The translations under genes and the position numbers were made by a program. Of a DNA stretch of 64,000 bases, positions 7,865 to 19,055 are shown one piece after another. The notes under the pieces were generated by a model. It saw only the letters and a list, made by a program, of their open reading frames with translations, was not told where the DNA came from and did no database searches. Numbering within the stretch: the first letter of the stretch is position 1; every line of letters starts with the position of its first letter. This stretch comes from Hysterium pulicare CBS 123377 (taxonomy: Eukaryota > Ascomycota > Dothideomycetes > Hysteriales > Hysteriaceae). The DNA is taken from contig AJFK01000026.1 of assembly GCA_000467715.1 (NCBI GenBank), positions 62,001 through 126,000 on the forward strand. The letters run 5' to 3'.

Positions 7865-9048
7865 ATGAAATTCCTTCTTTACGTTGCTTTGGCCTCTGTG
7901 GCAATTGCTGCTCCAGTTGCGAAAGTCAGCCATGAAGCCCGTGAGTGTCTCCTTACCGAGCTCAACGCACCTGAGCCATAAAAAAATTGCGGTGCTTACG
8001 ATGCTTTAGCTATGGCTCGCGACCCCCAGTACCAGGTTTGTTTCCCCTTTGGTCTACTTTGTTGAGAACTAGACTGACCCAGCTCAGCCCTTCAAGGCTG
8101 ATGGGGACGACATTGCGAAGCGTGACCCCCAGTACCAAGTTGGTTTCCCATTTGGTCTAGTTTATTGAGAATAAGACTGACCCAGCTTAGCCCTTCAAGG
8201 CTGATGGAGATGAGGCTGCTTATAAGAAGCGTGACCCCCAGTACCAAGTTCGTTTCCCCTTTAGTCTACTTTGTTGAGAATCAGACTGACCCAGCTTAGC
8301 CCTTCAAGGCTGATGGGGACGAGGCTGCTTATAAGAAGCGTGATCCCCAGTACCAGGTTAGTTCGTCCCTTACTTTGTTGAGAATCAAATTAGACTAACC
8401 AAGCTTAGCCTTTCAAGGCTGATGGGGACGAGGTTGCAAAGCGTGACCCCCAGTACCAAGTTAGTTTGCCGCTTTAGTCTCCTGTAGGTATTGAGAATTG
8501 GGCTAACCTAGCTTAGCCCTTTAAGGCTGATGGGGACGACATTGCGAAGCGTGACCCCCAGTATCAGGTTAGTTCGCCCCTTATTTTGTTGGGAATTAAA
8601 CTGACCCAGCTTAGCCTTTTAAGGCTGATGGGGACGACATTGCGAAGCGTGACCCTCAGTACCAGGTTAGTTCGGCCCTTACTTCGTTCGGAATTAGACT
8701 AACCAAGCTTAGCCCTTTAAGGCTGATGGGGACGAAATTGCAAAGCGTGACCCCCAATACCAGGTTAGTTTGCCCCTCTAGTTTACTTTAAGAATTGAAC
8801 TAACCCAGCTCAGCCCTTTAAGGCTGACGGGGACGACATTGCGAAGCGTGACCCCCAGTACCAGGTTAGTTCACCCCTTACTTTGTTGGGAATTAGACTG
8901 ACTCAGCTTAGCCCTTCAAGGCTGATGGGGATGATGTTACGAAGCGTGAGCCCCAGTACCAGGTTAGTTCGCCCGTTACGTTGTTGAGAATTGGACTAAC
9001 CTAGCTCAGCCTTTCAAGGCTGATGAGGAGAAGGCCGGCCAATACTGA
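7865..9048 (+). CDS. Repeat-containing RiPP precursor (dikaritin/KEP type), one exon per repeat
   Basis: Model of 12 exons: 7865-7940, 8010-8035, 8088-8138, 8191-8247, 8300-8356, 8409-8459, 8517-8567, 8615-8665, 8713-8763, 8814-8864, 8912-8962, 9010-9048; about 203 residues. A signal peptide (MKFLLYVALASVAIAAP) and a leader ending PMAR are followed by ten units. The first is DPQYQPFKADGDDIAKR; variants carry DEAAYKKR (units 2 and 3), DEVAKR, DEIAKR and DDVTKR; the last is EPQYQPFKADEEKAGQY and ends at the stop. Nine units end in KR, a Kex2 site. Exons 3-11 each encode PFKADGD...KRDPQYQ. All introns after the first are phase 0, 47-57 nt, with GTT-type donors (mostly GTTAGT), a CTGAC/CTAAC branch-like motif and CTTAG/CTCAG acceptors. 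The single invariant Tyr next to UstYa genes fits a crosslinked cyclic peptide. It could instead be an unmodified Kex2-processed secreted peptide. The splice model is an inference. Confidence 0.85.
8036..9009 (+). repeat. Tandem genomic repeat of about 98-109 bp (exon plus intron unit)
   Basis: Exon starts at 8088, 8191, 8300, 8409, 8517, 8615, 8713, 8814, 8912 and 9010 give periods of 103, 109, 109, 108, 98, 98, 101, 98 and 98 bp. Introns are as alike as exons (for example 'GACTGACCCAGCTTAG' recurs), so the duplicated unit includes the intron. Confidence 0.9.
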
Positions 9049-10594
9049 AGAATCTCAGCAAAGGCATTACTGCGAAGCTGCCTGTTTCTGCGAAGATGGT
9101 CAGTTACTGCAGTGCACAATGTGAGGTCACTGATTTGGTTTGGTTATGTGTACCTGCGCGGGCACCCGTTACCTCGGAGGGAAGTTTGAGCCTGGAGGGC
9201 GCGATTACGTATTGGGTATTGTCGCTCTTTCTGAATTCGATATAGTGTTTGGTTGTGAAATATTGATGCTGTTTGCTTGGGAACATTCCTGTTTTTTTGG
9301 TGAAGTGATGTTTAACTGGTCCTTCGTACCTATCGTTGAAGTTTCCTGAATCCAACAAAGGATACTTTCTCCACTCGGTTATTGTGCAACTCGTTTCTCG
9401 TTGCCGTCGTCGAACTCGCTCTGCAATATCACGAGCAGCAGCATTGACGTGATAGTATCCTTAATGTCGCGCTCGGCCCGTTTATCATTGCAACTGAGGG
9501 GTGACAAGTGAGGGGTGAATCCTCTTAATGTAAAAGCCATCCTTTCCATTGAAGGTAAGACGTCCATACAAGCATTGGGCTGGGTTTGCCGGCGTCGTCC
9601 TGACAGGGTGGCACCAGAGGATCAGCATAGGATCGGCACTAAGGCCTCGTGCCCGACTTGTGTTGAGATACGAGGCCTACAAGGGACCCTGGCCCGTGAT
9701 GCCGCAAGTGGCGTTAAAACCAATCCGAACTACCTCATCTCCACCCCTTCCTAAATGCGCATCTCAAGGTTAAACTTTCGACAATGACAAACTTCCCAAG
9801 ATTTGAGGCGAATAGACTCTTGATCTGCTTCCCAAAAGTGATTTTCTAGTTTTTTGAAATTTTTTTGGCTCTGGATTTGGTGACCAAACCGTGATGAGAA
9901 TTTAAGCAGGTTGCCCGGTTTCTTCTTCACACCACTTCATGGGTGCTTGTGGAGCGCCTTGTGCATAGATGAACCTGCCGGGGGCCTTCCACTAACAATA
10001 GCGGTCTACATAGTAGGATTGAGGATGAGGCATCCATTGTGATCCTTCAGCCCAACCCTGTCGTTGAGTACTGTAGCTTTCGTTTAGTACCAACAAGGCT
10101 GCATGGCTACCTTGCTCGCCCTTTTTTGGCCGAAGTGAGCCCGCTCGCGCAAGTAAAGGCGGGATGGAGATGTGGGGCAGCGCACCTGGGATGGCTTACC
10201 TGTAACTGGATGGGGGTGCAGCTAAGGAGCTCGAGAACATATTAACGACCGGTGAGAGGATCGCTCTGAGGGTGGCAATGCTGCTTTGCAGTCTGAGCGC
10301 CATGCAATTCGGGTACAACGTCTCAGCCGTATCCAACCTCTTCCTTGTTCTATGCCACACGCAGAAAATGAATGCAGCCAAGCCTCATGACGGCGGATGT
10401 CGCCTAGACATTCGCACATTTTCAAGAGAATCCCTGAGCGCTGACCAACATGTTTGAGACTATGTAGACCAATTCCCCCCCAAGCCCAGATCCCCCAAGT
10501 CAAGACCTCCAAGTCAAGTTCCTCCTTAACCATCAGTCTCAACATTGACCTTGGGCACTTCGCAATGGCATCCAAATACAAATGGTGACTTCAT
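9049..10594. other. Intergenic interval inside the cluster
   Basis: Presumed 3' end of the precursor transcript and the promoter of oxidase 3. Several open frames of 60-119 codons exist on both strands (for example 10222-10581 minus), none with a recognisable domain. A short GAGGGGTGA repeat at about 9494-9524 recalls the minisatellite at 1956. Confidence 0.5.
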
Positions 10595-11332
10595 ATGATT
10601 ATGTCTTTCCAACGAAGTCAGAGACTGATTCAACATTATAGGTTCAATAGAAACCACGAAGAGCAGTCTCTCATGACCGAAAACTGCGACAACTGTTCGG
10701 TTTCTTCAGCGGAATTTTCGAAACACCACCATGGACAGTCTCGAAAATGCTTCAAGCCCTCACTTTCCACTTTGAAAGATTTGATCTTGATAGCATTTGC
10801 GATTTTGGGCTTCATTGGCATTCTCCAACCCTTGACAAACGTCCATGCACACGTCCACTCGGACGGAGCTGCGACAGGCAAATACCAGGCCGCACCTACA
10901 ATTGCATCCTGCGACTGTGGAAATTCTACAGACGATGCAGTGGCATTGGGCTGCAAGTACGACTCACTGGCCGCTGCTTGGCTTCCTGAACACTGTCGGG
11001 ATGACGAGTTGACAGCTGAGTTCGAGCGTTCTGGGCCAGGTGTCGATGGAAAGTGGACGTATTGGACTGATGCTGCACATACCAAAGAGATTAGCATTGA
11101 GGATATTGCGAAAATGGGAGGCAGTAAGGAGTTCCGATTCCATATGTCTGGTCACTGGCATGTTGTTCACTGCATTTTTTACTGGAGAAAGGAACACAGG
11201 GCACAGTTTAATGGGAAGGTGGTTGAACTGCGGTCGAACAGTGAGGCGCACATCAAGCACTGTGGCAACATTATCCTGGATCCAGGTCATGACACAGTGG
11301 CCGGTGTGGCATTGAACACTGATATGGAATAA
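10595..11332 (+). CDS. UstYa-family (DUF3328) oxidase 3
   Basis: Single exon, 245 residues from the ATG at 10595; a later ATG (codon 27, 10673) is an equally possible start. One membrane helix lies at about 61-80 after a basic tail. The luminal part has 'CGNSTDDAVALGCKYD' (108-123), a cysteine at 134 (PEHCRDD), HVVHC (189-193) and HIKHC (219-223). Its similarity in every motif to oxidase 2 points to duplication. It is transcribed in the same direction as the precursor. Expected to act on the precursor repeats in the secretory pathway; this is inferred from family and context. Confidence 0.85.
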   Translation: MIMSFQRSQRLIQHYRFNRNHEEQSLMTENCDNCSVSSAEFSKHHHGQSRKCFKPSLSTLKDLILIAFAILGFIGILQPLTNVHAHVHSDGAATGKYQAAPTIASCDCGNSTDDAVALGCKYDSLAAAWLPEHCRDDELTAEFERSGPGVDGKWTYWTDAAHTKEISIEDIAKMGGSKEFRFHMSGHWHVVHCIFYWRKEHRAQFNGKVVELRSNSEAHIKHCGNIILDPGHDTVAGVALNTDME

Positions 11333-12493
11333 GAAATGAGGAATCTCTGGACTTGCGATACTTCATGTTCTCCTGTCGTCTAGTACATGATATACTTTTG
11401 GAGTACATATGGTTGGGTTTATCAGATGGTTTTCATACACACGAATAAATACGGATAAATTATGTTCGGGCAAATTTTGATGTGTCTACCACTTGAACTT
11501 GGATCTCACATTTTTCGAACTTGTACTCAGCATCCTCTGTCTCGCCTCCCATCTGATATAAATCCTCGAGCTGGTCTCTTTATTCTCCACCCGCGTACCA
11601 CCAATGATACCACTACAGCCATCGTCAAATTCTCAATATGAAGGCTCAAAAAGTCATGAAACCGTCGTCGCCGAACTACAAGTATCAGTTACTCGACCAT
11701 GACACGACGGCCAACCTATTCGCGGACTCCGTAGGCCGCCATTGTGCAGTGTTGTAGTCCGTTGTCTTTTAGGGCTTTTGTAGGCAAGAAAACTTCGTAA
11801 CGGATTATCATATGCAAGGATGTGAAATGTCGGTGAGTTTTGCAGAGAGTTGCAAGGTGAAGAACCGACCGTATCTCCACGAATTGACCACCATTCCGGT
11901 CAGAAAACTTCGGCAAAAAAATATGCAGCATGAGATCTACAGTATCCTGCTACGCCATTGAGATAGGGATGTAAAATGGTGTGGTATTACCCTTTGCGAT
12001 GTTGTTTAAGGGAGGAAAAAGGTATTCTAGAAGGATTTCGTAAATATACTATTAAGGCACTGCTAGGTTTTTGATTGGCTGCCTTAGATCTCTGGCCCCA
12101 CTATCTACTATGGTCTATAGGAGTGTTTTGTTTATCCTTCACCCCTCACCGCCGCCTAATTTCCCGAGGCGGAACATTCGCGCCGGCTAAAGCTCCGATT
12201 CGATTGGCATCAACTAGGGTCTAGCCGGCAGATCCACCAAGAACCAAACACATATGAGAGCTTTGCCTCACCTCTTAGCTAGCTTTCTTCTTTATCGAAT
12301 ACAATCTTGTTGCCAAGTAACGGCAACCTTTGGGCAGCCCCTTACAATGTTCAAGATATATTCCCTTTAATTCATTCGAACGTTGTCCTCGTGTCAGCCA
12401 ATTGTATACTGAAGGTCAATTCGACGGGCCCTCACCAACCGAACTACAAGGTCTATCGTTCTGGCTGTGCACGCGTATCTCATTTCACCAATC
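11333..12493. other. Intergenic interval; one possible gene remnant
   Basis: Apart from the small frame at 11638 I see nothing coding. Open frames at 12307-12551 show no domain. Confidence 0.5.
11638..11757 (+). CDS. Possible 39-codon frame or 5' remnant of a gene
   Basis: A TATAAA at 11557-11562 and a pyrimidine-rich leader precede an ATG at 11638, a good fungal start context. The short product contains 'NYKYQLLDHD', a type of tail common at the cytoplasmic N-terminus of UstYa-family proteins, but no membrane helix or HxxHC follows. It might be the remains of a fourth oxidase gene. Weak evidence. Confidence 0.2.
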   Translation: MKAQKVMKPSSPNYKYQLLDHDTTANLFADSVGRHCAVL

Positions 12494-14432
<1,939 letters not shown>

Positions 14433-14886
14433 GAGCTTGCATTATGCGCCGATCGAATTTAGTTAAGATGTGATTTCTATCGTGGAGGGACACGTTATGG
14501 TATAATTCAGTTCCATCTAGAGCAGACAGTTAGAATGGCTGGTACGCATGACTACTATTTATGTGTGATCTACTGTCCACATGCATCATTCCTGGAGTAG
14601 TATGAAGTACGTCAATTGCAAGATAAACTGCTTGCTACTAGCCTCTACCTAACCTCTTGCTTCTATTCCAAGGATCTAATCTCAGTAAATATACTATATA
14701 CCCAACCAGGGTATAGTGCAGACACTAAAATCGTGGGAGCGTATGTAAAGTACTGTTACTCTCGATCATTACCTAATTAAAGTATGTACAGAAGTTGCCC
14801 TCTTTCATCGCCTCCAAGTCATCCGCAGTGGACGATAAATCAGTATAAACTCTAACAACCATTTCCCTTTTATGCACCCGGCCATG
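14433..14886. other. Intergenic interval
   Basis: Mostly occupied by copy 2 of the dispersed repeat; no gene seen. Confidence 0.5.
14590..14765 (+). repeat. Dispersed repeat, copy 2
   Basis: Counterpart of the sequence at about 1519-1700, same orientation, 13 kb away, so the two copies bracket the RiPP cluster. It contains a short inverted pair around 'TACCCAACCAGGGTA'. Class unknown. Confidence 0.5.
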
Positions 14887-16145
14887 GACGGCCTGACATG
14901 CCCTCCAGATGCCGTCTACGAAACAATTCTGCAGTACCCACCCTAGACTGCGATAATGAACATGTCTGCACAACTGCAGAATGTCCTTGGCCACGAGTCA
15001 GAAAGCTAGCCAGGTTTTTTGACTTTTATCGGAAGGTCACATCATCGTATGCTCCACAATTTCTTTCTGACGGTCGCCCTGCATTGGAAACCCATGAAGA
15101 CATTCTTCAAATCATCCAGTTCTTGAAGGCACACCCAGATATGCCTCGCGCCGAGGTTACACGGAAATACTTTCTGCAAGATAACGATCGAGAAAGCTCT
15201 AATTGTCCAGTTCCCCCTTTGCCTGACTAAAATCGCGCGTTCTCCCTGGCTGTTAATATCATGTTCATGATCAACTGTTCAACACAGTATCAGTTGAATG
15301 GCTTGTTGGAGTCCGGGAGTAAACCTGTCCCCTGGCATGACGACATTAGTCTGAAGCAATCCATGGCGGAAGCCTTTCCAACGACGGACCATCCAAATCT
15401 GAATGTAAAAGACGAGTCGAAGCAGATCCTCGATATCAAGTCTTCGATTAATGCAAGGCGACTTCGGAAAATTGCGAAGCTTCATTTACAGCCCACTGAT
15501 GATCTTCGACATTACCTGCGGATAGAGCATAAGCTAGGTGTAGTTGAGGTTTATCATCACATAAGCTTTCTAAAAGAGTACTTGATCGCTTCCCGGCTAT
15601 GCCTGACCCAGGAAAACGTTATAACTGAGTAAGCAAACATCTATTTCAAGAGGGTCAAAAGACCCGTAAACAAAAGGCTGCCTCACTGACTACGAACGCC
15701 TCTAACCAGCGGAAATTTATCTCGCCAGTTAGCTCTCGAAGCACTCGATTCAATACAGCAAATCCTTTTTCCCTCAGATCGTGCGTCACAATCACTTCTT
15801 CGGTCTCTGGTATCAAAATCCAACTTTGATCCTGATTGTTTGTGCTTCGAAACTGCTCCGTACCGTTCGGAAGATAAGAAGGATATAGCTTATAGGTACT
15901 TTGGATCTCGGCTTATGGATTTGTACAAGGAGATTGAGAATCCCACACCGCGAGGCTTCGTCGAAAAGTGGCTGGAACGCAAAAGTGGCGCAAGGTACAT
16001 GATGATGGCGACTCTAGTGGGTGTGGTCCTTGCCGTTCTTCTGGGGTTCTTGGGACTTGTCGTCGGCATTTTCCAAGCGTGGGTGAGTTATCAGCAGTGG
16101 AAACACCCTCTAAGCCAGAATAAAGCGCAGGTTTCCCCTCTATGA
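14887..16145 (+). pseudogene. Broken gene for a C-terminal tail-anchored protein of unknown family
   Basis: Coding-like sequence starts with an ATG at 14887 (MDGLTCPPDAVYETILQ) but meets a stop at about 14944 and a frame change near 14998. A second disruption falls near 15190-15245. From 15261 the frame runs well: 15261-15628, an 81-nt intron (15629-15709), then 15710-16145. The 3' exon ends with one strongly hydrophobic helix (about 16003-16080) and a short tail 'YQQWKHP'. The protein quality is high in every fragment ('LARFFDFYRKVTSSYAPQFL', 'SDGRPALETHEDILQIIQFL'), which argues for recent loss. I do not recognise the family. Confidence 0.6.
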
Positions 16146-16373
16146 GCATGGAAGCGCTTATTTTGATAAGACCCCCTTTCTTATAAGTCCTAGGAATGCT
16201 GACTTCGCGTTGATCTTCTTGATGGCAATCAAACGGTAGAAATTTACATTATTTACGTTCTTGCACGCCTATGCGAACATGAAAGGTTATTCGGAGATGT
16301 TCTGTCTCTGTTTTCTTAATTCGACTTACTGTTTTGCGACCCTACGCTTATCTTGTAATAATACTCCCTATTC

Positions 16374-17066
16374 TCATGTGACCGATTCCGGAAGCAATAG
16401 GGCACGCTCAAGGGCGTAGTCCTCGCCTACCTGTTTAATTCCGGGGTAGTTTTTGACTTCTTTGAGTCTGGCGTCATCTAATGTAAGTTGCCCCCAGCCT
16501 TGTACCTTGCGATCACTGTCATGTAGCTCAACGATGACCATGCTCTTATCCGTAACCTTGGAGTCCAGGAACTTCCGCGTCTCCGCCGTCTCTACCTCAT
16601 TGTTTTTATCTCTCGCAAGCGTAACATACATTTTAGGTCTCTCCTGAAGTTGGACTTGGGAATGTCGATCTCTCAATGGCTGGTTAGGCGACTGATGCGG
16701 CGGTGTGACTTCCGGTTCGAACGTACGCACGCCCTGGTAAGATTTGAGCTGAGCCGTCGCGGCGTCATTATTCACGGTTATTCTCCATGAGATCAGTCCA
16801 TTTGAGTTACGGTTTGGCAGGACATCTTCACCGTTTGGGAGGGTTCTCAAGAAAGCTTCCGTTTCGGCGATTTCGGTCGTATTGCTAGTATTGTCGGGGT
16901 AGACGGTGTAGTATTCAGTGGTCTCACGTGGAGCAACCGATGACGAAGGGGCTGACTGGAGTGGAATCCAATCTGAGAGGGAGGACATGCTTCTGGCCAA
17001 TATGTCAGGGAGCGGATTCGATAGTACGGCTTGGATAAAGAATAATGAAAGGAGAACGAAACGCAT
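16374..17066 (-). CDS. Secreted protein with two inhibitor-I9-like repeats
   Basis: 230 residues from the ATG at 17066, chosen because it begins a clear signal peptide (MRFVLLSLFFIQAVLS); the frame is open further upstream without a likely start. Two related segments are visible, residues 52-116 and 146-214: each starts Y-x-V/T-hydrophobic (YYTVYPD, MYVTLARD), then T-x2-FL, a central W (SW, GWG), a charged helix with Leu (TAQLKSY, DARLKEV) and ends with YQGV/YPGI. This fold order resembles the propeptide/inhibitor I9 family, so it may bind a subtilisin-like protease. The similarity is weak and the role is inferred. It neighbours another secreted-protein gene on the same strand. Confidence 0.65.
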   Translation of the reverse strand: MRFVLLSLFFIQAVLSNPLPDILARSMSSLSDWIPLQSAPSSSVAPRETTEYYTVYPDNTSNTTEIAETEAFLRTLPNGEDVLPNRNSNGLISWRITVNNDAATAQLKSYQGVRTFEPEVTPPHQSPNQPLRDRHSQVQLQERPKMYVTLARDKNNEVETAETRKFLDSKVTDKSMVIVELHDSDRKVQGWGQLTLDDARLKEVKNYPGIKQVGEDYALERALLLPESVT

Positions 17067-17886
17067 TGTGAACTTGAATATGAAGTAGATGTGATAGATT
17101 ACGGTAAAGAGTAATTCAACAAATAACAAATCACTCACAACAAAATAGAACGTTGGGGTAGAAGCCGGTGCTTGAAGGGGATGGATATAAGAGTGAAGGT
17201 TAGGTAACAACCAGCTACATGATGTACAGCTTGTTATATATCACTACTCCTCCAAGGACACATATGAAAACAATTTTGGATTCTAGACAGCTGTTAAAAA
17301 CTCGATATAATGCTTGAACGTTTGTTCCAGACGGTCGAAATGCCATGACGTCCTCGTCACCAGAAATACCATAGAATGAGGCAGAGAAGTTGGATGAGGA
17401 TGGGTGGACGAAGTGACCCAGTAAAGGATGTAGGAACAAAGGGCGAGAAAACTTGAAACGCAAAATTTCAGGTACCCTTCTGCTGTATGCTGCATACCTG
17501 GAGTAGTGTCTTAGGAGGCGGCTTGGTATGACGATGGTCGTGTTGTATGGTTCTAACGAGGATGGCTAGTGCGGCGCATGAGGTAAAATGTGGGAAATAA
17601 AGACGGGGACAATACTAGATGAGTGCTGTTTGAAAAAGTTTGAAGATGTGTCGAAATGGGTGGAAATGTGTTGAGATGTGCTAGAGGTGCTGTGCCTCAG
17701 CGGCAACGTCATTTATCACAATATTACCCCGCAGCGCTGCTACGGTGCTGGAAAGATATGTGGTATTAACACAAAGCACTCATTAAAACCCCATAAGATC
17801 TTGTGGGGGCCTTTTTAATTCTTATAGAGCATAGTTGCCAATTATTGCTTCGCTTTGCCTCTCATACCAAACATAGTTCGCATTCA
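17067..17886. other. Intergenic interval
   Basis: Promoter side of the gene at 16374 and 3' side of the gene at 17887. Short hydrophobic open frames on the minus strand (17215-17495) have no support. Confidence 0.5.
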
Positions 17887-18494
17887 CTAATCCCATCCCC
17901 CCTCCAACCACACAGTTGCCTCAAAACTAAACAAGACCCTCCCATCTGGCAGTTTGGCAACAGCCTCACACGTATGATTTCCCGTTTGAATCACAGGGCC
18001 CCAGAGTAAGAAATCCGCAAGTATCTCATTCGCGCCCTCCTTCAACGGTCCACCATATTCCATATCTCTCCTCACCACCACAGTCTTGAACTCACTAATT
18101 TTGGCTTCGACCTCGAACACATCTGGGCGGTCGGGAGATTTCATCCGGGTTAAGAGAGTCGCATTCTCGAGGCCCGGTAGGTCGTAGACAACTCCGTACA
18201 GCCAGAAAAACACACGCTTATTTCTGAGAACGTAAATACTTGCGCCGAAAAGGCCTAGGGGAGGGATGAAATCTACTTTTCAGGAGGATTGGGAGCGACT
18301 TGAAAGTAAGTAATGGCGAGGAGCTGTTCGTTACGTTTTGGACCGGTGTAGTATGCAGGGTTGTCGCCCCAAACCTTTTCTCGGTGTAAGGGCTGGTTTA
18401 AAACATTTTGATCATTGGAGCCGCGAGCCAGCGTTGGAGACGAAAAGGGCAGGGTAAACAGAAGAAGGATGCTGCAAAGCGCGAGTTTCATCAC
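17887..18494 (-). pseudogene. Secreted protein gene, apparently frameshifted; ML-like
   Basis: A signal peptide (MMKLALCSILLLFTLPFSSPTLA) starts at 18494 and the frame reads to a stop at 18273-18275 just after 'QVAPNPPEK'. One base out of frame the sequence continues at once as 'KVDFIPPLGLFGASIYVL' and runs to 17887 (ending TVWLEGGWD). The change falls at an AAAA run, so it is either a true frameshift or a sequence error; a 38-nt intron is a third, less likely reading. The 'ITYFQVAPNPPE' start and beta-rich remainder of about 200 residues recall ML (MD-2-related lipid-binding) proteins, but that is a weak call. Confidence 0.5.
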
Positions 18495-19055
18495 GAACTG
18501 CGGAAAATGGTGGGTGTGATGGTAATGCTGCGGATTGTGAATTAAAGATAGGAGGTTCTGCGGCGTAGCTTCTGCGGCGTAGCCAAAAATTCGCCAGCGT
18601 TTCTCTCTATGGTCGCATAGAAGCAGAAAGCTTTATGCTTATGGATTAACCCCCCCCCGGGTGTCAGATAAGTCCCTAACCATGACTGGTTTATGGCGAC
18701 ATAAGAAATAAATACTGTCTGTATAGATTAATGCTCCGCCTCCGGAGTTTAAATATATGGGGTAATAATAGAAGAGCCTTGAATAAAGGCCTGGATGACA
18801 AGTCGATGTAGTACTGTAAGTCCTATTAGATGATAAAAATAGAGCAATAGTTTCTGGACGTGAGGTTATGGGAGGGGGAAAAGCACGGGCCAACTGCACC
18901 CACGTCAACCGATGGTGGCAGTGCAGAGAGGGCTGAATTTCTCAAAGTTCCTCAAGGCACCAGCACGATGACCATGATTATCATGAAGTCAGTGTCTGGG
19001 TCAATCCTCGTCCTTTTTCCTGTCGCTACCCCTTATCAGATCGAGTCCGTTCGCT
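18495..19055. other. Intergenic interval
   Basis: Contains a run of nine C at 18650-18658. Nothing coding is supported. Confidence 0.5.

Noticed and set aside
8036-9009. CRISPR-like or satellite array
   Set aside because: The regular 98-109 bp spacing is explained by exon-intron units with conserved splice sites and an open, conserved protein frame.
7865-9048. Mating pheromone (alpha-factor) precursor
   Set aside because: It has a signal peptide and Kex2 repeats, but the unit lacks the Trp/Cys/Gly-Gln-Pro features of ascomycete alpha-pheromones, and UstYa genes flank it.
10222-10581. 119-codon minus-strand frame inside the cluster
   Set aside because: No domain, no signal peptide, no HxxHC motif and no promoter features; probably chance.
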